Part shown: piece after piece, positions 1-16,300 of the stretch
Layout: each line of letters begins with the position of its first letter
Numbering within the stretch: the stretch's first letter is position 1
Assembly: GCA_036365515.1 (NCBI GenBank)
Contig: CM070873.1
Coordinates: 264,196,075 to 264,260,074 of the forward strand
Direction: 5' to 3'
Length of the DNA: 64,000 nucleotides
Source of the DNA: Torymus aiolomorphi
Taxonomy: Eukaryota > Arthropoda > Insecta > Hymenoptera > Torymidae
Notes under the pieces: generated by a model
The model's database searches: none
Told to the model about the DNA's origin: nothing
Seen by the model: the letters and a program-made list of their open reading frames with translations, nothing else
Program-made: the position numbers and the translations under genes

Positions 1-2620
<2,620 letters not shown>

Positions 2621-3679
2621 AACTCCGCTCGTATAATTTCTCCCACCGAGACGCTCAATATTCCAATCTTTTTCACCAATTTCTTACATACAAACTCATT
2701 ATATATACGGGGAATAAGTCCGACGCGCGGATAAGTGCTTATTTCTGGAGCTTATGCAACAGCGGAGCGCAACCTGCGATAGTCGCATATTTCTTGCATC
2801 AAAACTTTTTAATTTAATATTAATTTGTAAATACGTTGCGACGCTCGCATTCTATTTTGTAGCTACTGCATTTCATTTCTTTTTTCCGTCATTTTGGGCT
2901 TCTATACTTCTTACAACAAGACGGACACGTACACGATCTTTTTCCTTCAAATTTTTCAACTCGGTCGGATAATTTTCGATTTTTCTTGCTGTTCAATCAA
3001 TACTTATGCTGGTTTACGAGAAAAATATCGTTTTCTAATAGTTTTTCATATTGCCCAGCTAATATAGTAGTACTAAAATGGGTTTCTTTACTGTAACGAT
3101 CAACTGCCCATAATGTTTTTCGAAAATAGCGCGTTGCGTGTTCTGTTAGCCTTGTTCTGAATTTTGCTCCGAAACCCAGTCAGTTTACGTGGCAACAACC
3201 TTCTCTCAATTGCAGCAGTTGCACAGAATAGCGTGGAAATTCAAAGGAAACACACAGACATTAAATAATCTAGCGAAAGACTGGAGAAGAAGCGAGTTAA
3301 TAATAGACGACTAGTTGAGAAAAGATAAAATCGATACAGAGGGGGTGAGAGAGGTACATTGCGGAGAAATGGCCCATATCTCAGTTGACAGGAAGTGTGC
3401 TATTGCCTATATATCGAGAGGTTAAGCCCAACGGTTTACCAAATGGTCGTTGCTGGCTTGCTGCTGCTGCTGTTGCCGCTAGTACTGAGCGAGTGGACAG
3501 CGTTGCCAAGTCTCCGTTTCTCTTTGCCTCTCTGTCTTTCTCGTGCTCGCAGGGAAAAAAGAGAGGGAAGAAGAACGTGAACGTGAACGTAAAGACGAAC
3601 ACGACTCCTTCGCCTCCGGGCCAAACCTTGGAGATCTTGCTTGATTCTTCGTTTGTCTCTCGCTCTCTTACTCATTCTA
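2621..3679. other. AT-rich non-coding stretch, no gene seen
   Basis: No splice-bounded or conserved coding sequence is seen. Short frames around 3385-3602 are not recognisable. It is read as spen intron or upstream spacer. Confidence 0.4.
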
Positions 3680-4242
3680 CACTCAGAAAAACGATCCTCC
3701 GGTACCAAAATAAAATTCCTCCCGAAAAAATCTTCCTGCAATAAAAAGGGCTTGCTCTCGCGCGGTAGAATCGTAATTCGATTACAGGAACCGTGGTCTC
3801 CTGTTATAGGAGGCCAATCCTCCTGCAGGAGGAGAATTTTACGTTTTATTACAAGAATATTATGTGTCAGTAATGAAGGAATGATATTTTGGGCCTTAGG
3901 TCTCCAAAACTCTGTTTTATAAATATCATTAAATTGCAGTGTAAGACAAGTTTTATTGATAACAGATGACACTAGAACTACTATATAAATATTTAAAATA
4001 ACTAAAGTCTTTTTATTCCATTCATATATAACAATTTTATTTTTACATTATTATTATTATTATTATTATTTTTTTAATAATTATTATATATACGGGGGGA
4101 ATTCCTCTTATTGCGATGCGATATTGTACCAAGCGGCTATTCCTCCTTCCATAGGAAGATATCCTCTTGGCCCTATTTTTAACTGAAAATCCTCCTCCGA
4201 CAAGCAGATTCTCGTTGGTACAGGAAGACCGTTTTCTGAGTG
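3680..4242. mobile_element. MITE-like DNA transposon, TA target site (copy 1)
   Basis: The ends are inverted copies starting CACTCAGAAAAACGATC at the left and closing with CTGAGTG at the right. Both ends are bordered by TA, which fits a TA target duplication as in Tc1/mariner-like elements. There is no transposase frame, so it is non-autonomous. Inside are an ATT trinucleotide run (about 4049-4069) and a short inverted segment built on CCTCC/GGAGG. A close copy lies at 46264-46838 and a shortened one at 45656-45800. Confidence 0.8.
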
Positions 4243-4326
4243 TATATACAGAGATATGGGGAAATCTCTGGAACTTTTAACTTTTCTGTAACTTTTTTGT
4301 TTTAGTAATTTCTTACTGCTATTAGT

Positions 4327-4614
4327 TTAGCGTGCGAAGCACCTAAACGAGACAGAGAGGAAAATCTTCATTTTAGGACTAGAAAATAAGTTCTGTAATC
4401 CATATTGGTGTGCCACGCTCGCTAAACTCTCAGCATGTAAAAATTGTCTAAAAAGGTCGACGTTTTCCCCTGTTACCGAAAAGTGGACCTGTTTGCACAT
4501 TTTTTTAGATGCTCAGAGTTTAGCGTGCGCCGCATACCAATATGGATTACAGGACTGGTTTTCTCAGTCCTGTAATTTTTTTCCACCCTCTCATTTATGC
4601 GCTTCGCACGTTAA
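4327..4614. mobile_element. Foldback (long inverted repeat) element
   Basis: Two arms of about 115 bp (about 4327-4442 and 4497-4614) are imperfect reverse complements, with a 55-bp centre. The arm carries TTTAGCGTGCGAAGC near its outer end and GTAATCCATATTGGT further in. No coding capacity is seen. It is probably a MITE; no clear target duplication was found. Confidence 0.75.
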
Positions 4615-5038
4615 GGTGGTTCCCTGGAGATCAGAGTTGATTCAACACATACTTGGAATTACACACGTAGATCAATAAAGACATAACGAATGTCATATCT
4701 AAATTTCAGAGCATTTTATCGTTTGGCTTCTGAATAATTGCTGTGTAAAGTTACACGGATTACATGGGAGATATATCTATATATATCGAAACCCATTTAC
4801 AGAGAAGGAGAAAGAAAATATTACGCTTAAGGTGGCCGAATTACCACCCCAGGTTATCTAACATAAGAACAACTGTAGTTTTGGAAAAATAGTACTTTAG
4901 CATGATTATTCGATAAGAACTCAAGCTTCCGTCAAATATATTAGTTAAACTTGATATTATTTTATTATTTTAAAGGCATTATTAGGAAGAAGAAAATTAG
5001 CGTCCTGTTGTTTGTAATTGTTTGTGTACTGTTTGCAG

Positions 5039-5320
5039 GTATGGACGCGTGCAGAGCGTCAAGCTTCTACCGCGGGGCGAGGAATGCCCCGTGGACGGCG
5101 GCGGATCCGGCGGCTCCCTCTGCGAGGGCAGCGAAGCCGGCTCGGGGAGCGGCAGCGGTTCTGGCGGCTCGAGCAGTCAGGGCGCCTCTGCGACGGTGGC
5201 CTTCATGGACATCAAGTCCGCGGCGAAGGCCCACGCGACCGAGCACACCCTCGATGAGAGGGCCCTCACCACTCAGTACTACGAGCCTCAGCATCTTCAG
5301 TCTAGGTTTCCCACTCACGG
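5039..5320 (+). CDS. spen: spen exon with C-terminal half of RRM1
   Basis: The exon is bounded by GTTTGCAG on the left and GTAAGA on the right. It begins with the last base of a split codon and ends two bases into a codon, which matches the single leftover base of the exon at 21291. The protein reads YGRVQSVKLLPRG (end of helix 1 and strand 2), then a loop, then ATVAFMDIKSAAKAH (RNP1-like strand 3 and helix 2) and TTQYYEP. This is the SPEN RRM1 pattern. The loop between strands 2 and 3 is enlarged by about 35 Gly/Ser-rich residues, which is unusual. The first half of the domain (strand 1, RNP2) must be in an upstream exon that I could not find. Confidence 0.88.
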
Positions 5321-7348
5321 GTAAGATCGCACTCCGTGTCTATGTACATAAGTATCTATCTCTCTAGTAAATGCGTATTTTTCTTCTCTTTCCTCCTTCT
5401 GCCTCGCTCGCGGCGGCCTCTTTTCGCCTCCTATCGCCTCCTATCGGGGCCAGCCGCGCCGTTTCACGAGCGCATCACCTCGCCGCGAGCTCCTCCGGCC
5501 CGGAAGCGCTCCGCTTTCGTTATTACCCTTTAGCAAGTCAAATTTTATGTACGATCTGCAGCTTCTTCCTTCATGCTTCTCTCACTTCTTTTTTCTTTCG
5601 CTGCTTCTATTTTTTTCACCCTCTTGGTTTCGCCATTTCGCCGCTCCACGACGACTCGACTCGGCTCAGCTCTCGCCATCCCGCCAATCACCCAAGGGCC
5701 GGAACATCAGCCCGCAGCTTCTCTTCGGCTCGACGCTCGCCCGAAAGCAGCTGCGTACTTTAAGCGATGCTTTGCGCTGCACAGTGTGGTACTCCAGCCT
5801 AGTGTGCAGTGTCAATCAGTGAATTAGTGCGACTCGGTGGAGGAAAAAGTGTGACAAGTGCTTGCCCTTGCTGGCTATCAACGCTGGTGCGCAGAAAGTT
5901 TTGGATTCCAGTGCTCTGGTGAGCAGTGACAGTGCTATGACCAGTGGAAGCAGCAGTGTTCAGAAAATGTGTGAAACCTCTGGTGCAAAGATCGAGGCAT
6001 CTCTCAATGTATCTGTATTTTTAATTCTTCTGGTCCGATTAATTACGGAAAAGGATTGGTGAAACGGCCAAAAGGTAAGTCCTCTGCGCATGGTTGGTAC
6101 AAAATGCTTCAACATGCCCTGGCCTCCTTTATATCTGCAGATCGTACATAATTACTTTCTTTTACAAATCCCTTCAGATTAGAACTGATATTACACGGAG
6201 AGAAATTTTGTAGTGAAAATTACAAATATTCGAGACAAAATTACCAGTTTCTATGGTAATGGATGGACAGACTGACAATTTCAAACTTCTTCTTCTTCTC
6301 TTTATTTTGGCTTCGGGGTGAGGGCGCTATGCGTTCTCGTATCCATACAGCCACCAACGGGGCAATTTCAAACTTTTTACTAAAGTAATAAGATGAACTT
6401 TTTTGTGATGTTCGTAAGCAAGATAATAAAAACACTAGTTTTGGTGTCGACGAACTTTTGTTTATTAATGTAAGAAAGCATTTTACATGCCAACGTTTCG
6501 GAGACAATACGTGTCCCCCTTATCAAGGCTATTATAAACAACAGAAATTGGTACAAATTATAATTAGTAAAACGCAAAAACTCTGAAGTTTCTATTCAAA
6601 AAATTATATGTATAATACCTTAGTGTAGTCTAGCATTATATATGCTATAGATTTTGAAAATGTAAACATCCTGGACAGTGAAAAAATAACTTTCAAACGT
6701 AAATTCTCAGAAATGTTAAACATTTATTTTTTTTGACAATACTTTAAATCGCATGGAAGATGTTCAGTTCCTTAAGAGTAGTTATAAAAAAACTATAAAT
6801 AATCTGAAAAGAGTAATAAAATGATCACGCTTAATTATAGGGTCTTAAAACATTGTTTACCGAATGATTATTTCTACAGTTGTTCTTAATACCGGAGGGT
6901 ATAAATAGTGACGAAAACTTCGTCTTCGTAACATTTTTGTCAACGCAGTCACGCTTCCAGTATGTCTTGCGATCTCCTTTATATTGGTTCTTAGTGTTTT
7001 ATAATTTCTTGACTTTAAGCTCAACATGAGTTTCTCGAACGTTAGTCCGTTTCGGTTTTAAAAAAATTTTTTAAATTTCTGACTTATAGTCGTATCGACT
7101 ATAAACATATATAATGCTAGACTACACTAAAGTATTATACATATAATTTTTTGAATAGAAACTTCAGAGTTTTTGCGTTTTACTAATTATAATTTGTACC
7201 AATTTCTGTTTTTTATAATAGCCTTGATAAGGAGGACACGTATTGTCTCCTAAACGTTGGCATGTAAGATGCTTTCTTACATTAATAAACAAAAGTTCGT
7301 TGACACCTACCAAAACTATTGTTTTTATTTTTACCAAAGTGCCTTGGT

Positions 7349-7395
<47 letters not shown>

Positions 7396-10300
7396 TTAAT
7401 TTAAAAAATTATTTTTTTTATCTATATTGATGGATATCATAGTATTTTAATATAGAAATAGAAACAGAAACAAGGATGAAAAAACATTAAACTAAAAAAA
7501 ATTTTACGGAAGCGGGATTCGATCCGACGAACTTCGGTCGGTTTAGAGTCTGACGTTCTACCGCGACTGCGCCACGGAAACTGTTAGCAACAGTCATTTG
7601 AATCGCCGTTATTACTTACTGAAAATATGTGTATTGTTTTCATTTTAACGTCGCGCACGCCTCTAGTATCAATCAGTGCGCATGCGCGAGTAGACAAATA
7701 CCAGGTTACTTGGTAAAATTTATCAGTCACCTAGTAAAATGAATGAGTTTTCTTAGTAAAAATTCTTAGGTAACCTTGTAAAAATGACTAGATCTCAATT
7801 TTTACCAGTGTGCCTGGTCATTTTTACTCAGATAATTTGGTATTTTTTTTTAAAGTGGTGATGATAGTTTTTCCTGGGAAACTTATAAATTGTATTAGAA
7901 ACCTGGGAATATCACGGCTTTTGACAGTCTGTCCATGCGCTACCAAGGCACCTTGAAAATGTGTACTCTAAAATTTCTCTCCGGGTACGATTAAATATTA
8001 TATATAAACGTTTTGTTTGACAAGTCTTTCAGCACGCATTTTATATAACAAATGAGAAAAGATATATCGTGAAACACGTGGTTGCTTTATCGAGATAGTC
8101 GATTAATCTAAGTCATCGACGAGGAACACGATTGTCGTATTTAACCTTCTCAACGAAACTTTCCATTTTTTTTATTGTATACCTTTTTTCTTTCCTTCTC
8201 GAGTCTTTGCAGCACGTCTAGCTGAACAAATGCACTCGCAAATAATTAAAAGCATCAATTATTGCAGCTTTTCGATTTATTCTTTCTCCATGCACAAGAA
8301 TTTTCAGCGGTTCAAGTGGAAATACCGGCGCGAAATGGAAAAACGTTGATAGCGCGAGACACGTCCGAGCAGAAAAGGGAGGACCCCTTTCGAGATTAGT
8401 TTGCCTTTCTATATTTGCGTGCAATACAACTCGACCGAATGAAAATGACGCATGCGCAATAACGCGCTCCCACGTGTCTCTTTTGAACTTGATAGCTTAT
8501 CGCGAGTGCGCCTTCGTTATTCTGTACTTCAATGTAAAATGCAAATGGTCTATTGACTTTTGTCGTTCTGATTTACGAAGATCTGCTAGTTGAAATTAAT
8601 ATTTTTCTCCGGTCCGAATAAATTCGTCGTTATATTAGTTCCATTAAAACGTGAAAAGTATTCATTACTAGGTATATCAGTTTTTTTTAATTAAAAGTTA
8701 TGAATAATAATTTCAACAGTATTATTAATCTTTACAAAACTAATTTTTAAAAGTACTAAAGTCTAATAAATTTACTGTTATTTGCATTAAGCTTAGATGA
8801 AATGTCGACATAGATACCTGCTATACCGTCAACATAATTTTATTTATTTCAAATTGTTTATAGAGATTTTTTTTATAAAAATGTTATTTGAACTCTTCTG
8901 TAATCGTGTGTGAAATAGTACATAGGATTTTTTTCCAAGAATAAGTTTGTAATTATCCTACTCATCATTCGCTAATTTATCTTCTTAAACTTTTCTTTAA
9001 AGAAAATTTCTGTGTCATAATTTAAAATTTTCATCACTTGTTCCTTATCTGATTACAGAACATTTATAACGCGAAGAAAAATTTTTTTATAAACTTTACT
9101 TTTTTTTATACAAAAAGGACCCTGTACACAATGTATGGAAAATAATCATATGGTCAAATTGGATCAAACTTGGGGAAAAGATAGATCTTGAGGTCCTGAA
9201 CAAAAGTTCTCATGGGCAAAACCCCCCAAAATTTGACCGGGGATTTTTTCCATACATTGGGGTCCTTTATTACTTTCTACAATAGCGCTGAGACACACTC
9301 GTCATATGGGATTTTTACTGGGATTTACTTTTTAAATGGTAATATTTACGATTTCCGTAGCAAATTTTACTTTTTAAATAATAAAATTTTTATGATTTTT
9401 GTAGCAAATTTTACTTTTTAAAATAGTAAATTCGATGGCTGCTGAAACAAAATACTATAGTATTAGTCCAATTTGTTACAAAAATCATAAAAATTACTAA
9501 AGTGTAAAATTTGCTATTAAAATCATAAAAATTACGATTTAAGGTAGCTTCTCCTCAATATTCGTGAAAATGGGTTTGGGATACCAACAAATTCTATTAC
9601 AATCTTTAATAAACAAAGAATTTTTTACAATTTTTTTTGCGTATGTTGCCGACCTAATTTTCAAGAAAAAAATTATTGAAAATGGTTACTTTTACATGAG
9701 AGTAAATGACCGTCACACTATTACTCAATTCTGGGTTCCCGTTTTTCTCCTTCAATTTTAAACTTTTCGAGAAAAACTCTTTGACACGTTTTAAGTTTAA
9801 TAAAGAACTACAACGTATCAGTTTTTTTCTTTTAAAATTAAAAATTGAATGAGAAAAACGGGAACCCAATTTTGAGTAATAGCGTGGGTATCGCATCACC
9901 TTAACTATGACAGGAAGTAATAGTATTACTTCATAAAAAAAATGGAAGTTCAAAAAGAAAAAGATAGCTTAAGAAAGATGAAATTCAGTCCTTTCTTTTA
10001 AATTTATCAAATATGAGTCAAGCCGAACTTTTTAAAAAGATATTAATGATTATAAACACAAATAGCAGACGACATGCATGAGAGTGAGAGAGACAGAACG
10101 ACGCGCATGGTAGAGTTTGTCCTCTCGCTGAGCGCACAAACTATAACGCATTGAGGAACCACCCAGATGATGAGTGTGTCTCAGCGCTACTGTGAAAAAT
10201 AGTAAATTTTCTTTAAAAAAAAAAGTAATGTTTTCAAACAAATTTTTCTCCGTGAATTTGCAAGTAGGTACGTTCTTTCCAAAAATTTTCAAAATTTTTG

Positions 10301-13300
10301 AAAATAAAAATATTATGGTGTATAGGTGCAGTAGAAACATGTCAACGTTTTATGTTTATTTAAAATGAACATATAATATTATGTAGATTATATAATTTTA
10401 TTTGCGATATACCGAAAATTTTATTAATAAAACAAACGTTTGATTACAACTGTATAACAAGATATATTATTAATTTATATTCTTTATATATACACACGTC
10501 TTACATGACATCCTATTAATTCCCGCATAAGAAATTTAAATTTACTCCATCAAATATCTATATCAATTTAACAAATTTTAATACATATTTTATAAAAATT
10601 TAAGTGAATTTTAATTTTACAGATTTGTTAGATTTGGTTTCTATTTTTTTTTAATTCAGGATAAAAAAGTAAACCATAACTGAACTTGTTTGTAATTTTC
10701 TAAAGCTTATATGTCTATCACGTCAATGAATATGCCTTTATCAGGTGAAAATAGGTTAATCAAAAAGTAAAGTTATCAGGTCATATATAATTATCGTTAG
10801 AAATGGTACAAATGGTTTGTACGACTGGGAATTTAGGATACACATGTCGACAACTTAAAATACATCGTAGATATGGTGCTGGTCAGTGCTAATGTACATA
10901 AGCCAGCACAAGTGTTATACAAAAATAACGATGAATATTGTTTGCTTGATATTTTTCTATCGAATAATCGCTATTTCATGCATTAATTTTTTTGATTGGC
11001 TTTCAATTTTATAGTTCAATTTTAAGATACGTTTAAATCACAAAAATATTGGTAAAAAGTCAAAATTAATCGACGAAAGATGTATGATGAATATGTAAAA
11101 ATATAATTTAATCACGTTTTAATGGAATTTTCAAAGTAATCACACCTAATTACATAAAACATCAGAGGCCAGTGGCACGAGCGATATGAGAGGATGGTCA
11201 TCGGTCTATCGATTTTTTCATGCCCGTCTTAGTGGTGTCAACCTTTTGGTCTTTCCTTTTGGCGTCACTTGTGTTTGAAAGAGAGGGGCGCGAGCAAAAA
11301 TCGACTTCGACGTCGACTTTGTCGAGGCATTGCAGCGCCGTAGTCGCGGTTACGTAACCAAAGAACCGTTAATGAGGTCGCAGTGGGACGCGCACGAGAA
11401 GCATATCGAAGGTCTCGAGCGAGCGCCAGCGACGCCGTCAGCGCCGTCGATAAGCGATATCACGCGGAACGGCAGAACATCTGACTAACGGAGACAGAGA
11501 CGACGAGTGTCTCGATTATTGTGAAAGCATCGTTCATTGGTGGAGCGAGTGACCGCTAGCAAATATTTTACAGACGCTACTTTGTATGCAATTTCTTCTA
11601 GCTTTGACCTCATGCTTCATTGCATCGCGTATCTTTAGTCGTTCAACCTTTCGAAAACTCATGTACATTCTTTTATAAATTTCTTATTCTATTAATATTA
11701 AATTTATGCTGTTTTCACTATGAGCACATATAAATTTAAAGTTTTTAAATTATTGTAACTTTATTTTTGAAATATACATCTTTAAAATTGTTCTCGAAAT
11801 TGGTTACATTACCTCCATCACGCTAAACAAAAGTGAACTATAACAGTAAATATACAAAATTAATTTACCGATATGTTAAGTAGTGATTCCCTTTTATTTT
11901 CTTCAGTTTTTAATTTGCATAAGTTAGTTTAAGTATAATTTAATCAAAATGATTTAAAAAATTGAAAATTAATTTAAGATGATGTAATGGCTCTGATGGG
12001 TCTGAAGTTTGCATCGTTGGAATGCAACGAAATAATTTTTTACGATTGACTAAAGTTATTAAACAATGGAAATTTTATCTAAACCTTTGTTTTAAAGTTA
12101 ATTTATACGATAAAACACTAAATCTACACGCAAAATTAATATTATTTAATATAAACGTGAAGAAAAATGAATTATTTTTTTTTATTTCGTTGGACTCCAA
12201 CGTTGCAAACTTCAAACCCATTAGCTCTGGCATATTCTTAAAGTAGTTAAAAAAGTCTCAATAGATCATGTCTAGCCAATGGCAACGTAACTATATGTCC
12301 AATTTACGTGGCGATCATTAAGAAATGGAGTGGCAGATGGAAATTTTTGGCATGAACCATGTGTCCTTCGAAGGAAGAAAGAGGCAGATATAAGATAAGT
12401 GGCAAAAGACAAGCAGGTGCAAAGAGACAATACCTACACATTGCGCCTCTACAAAATAATGCCATATTCGTATTTTCATTAAACTTAGTAAAGTTTTGTT
12501 TTTTTTTCTTTTTTAACTGTCTTATTAGAAATTACATTTAGACCAACATTATCGTGTAATATTCTAAGAATAATTTAAGTTATTTTTGTGTTTGCTACTT
12601 ATCTTAAGAGGGTGTATTTAGTCCTACTTTACCACTAACCCTGTTTTATCGGAGGAACATGTCAAAATAATTAATACAAATAAAAGAACAACAATTGGCG
12701 TTTTAAACAAATTCAGTTGCCCTGCGTAATCCTCTAATACATCGTTCTACAAAGTTTCGAGACAAAAAAATTGACACCTTTTTTTATTCTTGAAACGATA
12801 TTTTATTAATTTTCGTTAATTTTTGTTCCAAGAATAAACAAAGGTGTCGTCATTTTTTTGCCTCGGACCTTTGTAGAATGATGTATTATACGATTACACG
12901 CAGGGCAATTGAATTTGTTCAGGGCGTAAATTGCTATTCTTTTATTTTATTAAGGGGTCAAGTCTAGGTTAAAGCCTGAAAAAATAGATTTTAGTATAAT
13001 TAGTCAGGTTATTATTTTTTCAAATCTATATAAAAAAAGAACTTTATACCTTAAAAATATAAATAAAAAACCACATTTTAACACCTCCTTGGCTCCTCTA
13101 TTTTGATTTATAAGTCTGTAATAACCACTAGATTAAAGGTTCAATTTTTGCATATCACCTCAGGGTACGTAGCGCTACACTGGAATGCCCCGACCAAATG
13201 GTCTCAAATTTGGTGGAGATCTTCTTTATATGTATCTACACTGCTTAAGTGAAACAGATTTTGAAAATAGACCCCCAATCAGAGTGGTTATTACAGACTT

Positions 13301-16300
13301 ATAAATCAAAATAGAGAAGCCAGGGAGGTGTTAAAATGTGTTTTTTATGTATATTTTTGAGGTATAAAGTTGTTTTTTATATAGATTTGAAAAAATAATA
13401 ACCTGACTAATTATACTAAAATCTATTTTCTCAGGCTTTAACCCAGGCTTGCCCCCTTAATTACTTTCACACGTTCCGCCGACAAAACAGTGTTAATCCA
13501 TTAAATCCTGAGCCGAATCTAGGCTAGATAGCATCAAACTAACTATTGGATTGGTGGCATAGCAAAAAAAAAGTACCCGTGTTTTTTCTTTTATCATTTG
13601 CAATTGTTTATAAAAAATTATTTAAACAAATAGATACAAAATTTGTAATTTTGAACAACTAAAAGCGGCAATCGATTCTACGGGAAAAATCATAAAGAAA
13701 ACCTTAGTGACGTTTTTCTGTCAGACTTCAAATTGTTAGTGTAAAAATGGTATAAACAAATGCATCCTGATAGACACAGCTGACTTCGTCAAATCCTGAG
13801 CCGAATCTAGGCTAGATAGCATCAAACTAACTATTGGATTGGTGGCATAGCCGAAAAAAAAGTACCCGTGTTTTTTCTTTTATCATTTGCAATTGTTTAT
13901 AAAAAATTATTTAAACAAATAGATAAAAAATTTGTAATTTTGAAAAACTAAATGAGGCAATCGATTCTATGGGAAAAATCATGAAGAAAATTTTAGTGAC
14001 GTTTTTTGTCAGACTTCAAATTGTTAGTGTAAAAATGGTAAACAAATGCATTATCAGAGGCATAGGTAAAATTATGAGTGACCATTTTCGTGATCTTTGC
14101 ACAGATATTTTTTACATTTAGAGCAAAATTTCTGAGTCCTTACAGAACACATCGGTATGCTACACCTTCTACGTAGCCCTATCTTCATCTCATGTTCATC
14201 GGGTAATGAAGAAGTCGTGTATTGTCGTCTAGATCGTTCTATATTGGAGAACTTTTCAATATATTATTCACATACCTCTTGTACGACATCTTTAGAACCT
14301 TTTTTATCATCAGTATGAAGTTTATTATAAATGATTGTAGCATTAGCTAAAGATGCTTGAATAAGTCGTAAAAAAAGACATCATGTCCACTTTTTACTTC
14401 GAATTGAAGGCATCAAAGCATTGCAATGTTGATCATGAAGATCGACTCCTCCCATATTTTTATTATACATAGAAAATGCATATGGAAAAAGAATGGATTT
14501 TTAGACTTTTCATGCCATCTCTGCATTTGAACTTTTGGTTCATCTCCATATGTAGATAGGATTTACACTGGCTTAGAGTCCATGACAGTTATGTAATTCA
14601 AATTAGAATTAGCTTCATGAACTGAAATGGTAGGTCCTCTTTCTGATTTTTTTGGCATATCGATTTTCGTTTTTACACGATTTTGTCGAACTGTTCCAGT
14701 TGTGGATAGCCCATTTTTTTAAATGTATCATCAAATTGGGAAAAGAAAAGAAATTATCAAAATATACATGGTATTTGCTGAGCTCTTCTTTTTTAGTAGT
14801 TCTCAATAGATCTTGAAGCAATTCGATTACCACTCTTGATCCTAAACGTACAGAAACTAATGGATTACGCGTATCAGTACCAGATTTGCCTGTGTAGATG
14901 TCAAGATCATATAAATATCCATCAGAAGAACATAGTGCCCATAACTTTATTCCAAATCTGATCGGTTTGTTTCTGATACACTCTTTTATACTAAACATTC
15001 CAAAATATTTCACCATTATTTCATCAATAGATAAAGTGTAATCAAAAAACCTATGGGCCATTCCATGTCAGATTTACATTGATGTTTTTTTTATGGTTGA
15101 AATATTTTTTTTATGAATCTTCATAAAAAAATATTCGATACGTATTTTTTTATTTTTCTCTTAGCCTCATAATTTTAGACTTATGAAATTTAGGGTTATA
15201 ACAAAGGAACTTTTTTTGAAACGCTTGCATTTCAATGAATTATCATTGTAAAAAATTCTTTCAGGAGAGGAAAAGTTAGGATTTTTTCTCAACTTTTCAG
15301 AAATTCAAACAAAAATTTGTTAAGAATTTTCGCTCGATTAAAATTTTATGAAATAAAGGAAAAAAGTGATTTTTTAATTACTTGGGCATTTTTTATATTC
15401 ATATTTAACGGAAAATAATAATCTTTGAAGTTTTAAGAATCTTTTGGCTCGTTTCCGATAATGGAATGACGTTTAGTTTAAAAGTTATAAGCAAATTAAA
15501 AGCACCGCGTGCTAAGTCTGCCATGAACGATATCGAGCGTCTAATTTTTTGTTTGTATGTATTAGTTACGTATTGTATCTCTAATAAAGTTCGCTTTTCT
15601 GGATCTTTTCTGGACGAAGTAAGAAGTAAGTACATTAAACAGATATTCATTACGATAAATTTCAGAACCCATAGTAACGTCTTTTATTACGTAATGATAT
15701 AAAGAATAAGTATATCAAACAAGTAATCTTGAAGGATTTAATTTTTAATTACTTTTTGATTTGTTGTTCCTTTGCTTTTTTCCTTTGCTTTTTGAAAAGC
15801 AAAACACTTCAATTTAATTTGATGTCGAGTATTTCTTAACATTCAATTCATAATTTTGGCCAGGTTTGATGCTATGCAATTTATGGGTGCCTGGAATGGC
15901 TCTGCAATCTTCGAAACGCGATTCCAAAAGTCTATTTTTGTTGTTATATTCCTCAGTATCTTTGTACAAAACAGTAATATTTTTTAAAGAAGAATCTCGT
16001 CTGGCCCAATTAAACAACTCTAATGCTGTCGATATTTGATCATTTGAAGGCATTTGTAAGCTGACCCGACGTGCCAATCTTTTCAATGCACCACCTGCTC
16101 CATCGCACGGTCCCTTTCCGTGAGCTGTGGCTTGAAAATGCCAGTCAGCCGATCGATGAAAATCTTGATCATGAAAATAAATATTTGCGAAATGCTTTAG
16201 ATTTTTAAATTGCTGTGGTGCTCCGTCCGAAAAATAAATACATTTTCTTATGTTGGGAAAGTGAAGATCTAGAAATTCATTAAAACCTTCAAGGAAAACG

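Larger units (their letters stand above)
6192..7986. mobile_element. 1.8-kb TIR element with nested foldback and tRNA-like sequence
   Basis: The outer ends are inverted: CACGGAGAGAAATTTT at the left and AAAATTTCTCTCCGGG at the right, each beside TA. Inside are two 185-bp inverted arms (about 6455-6640 and 7108-7290), a run of 42 T (about 7352-7393), a decayed tRNA-like sequence (7505-7581), and repeated short units of the type ACCTGGTAAAAAT near 7700-7850. No transposase frame is seen. The whole may be a non-autonomous element with a second element inserted in it. Confidence 0.6.

Noticed and set aside
7505..7581. A functional tRNA gene
   Set aside because: The acceptor ends cannot pair and the anticodon arm is poor, so it is listed only as a tRNA-like relic.
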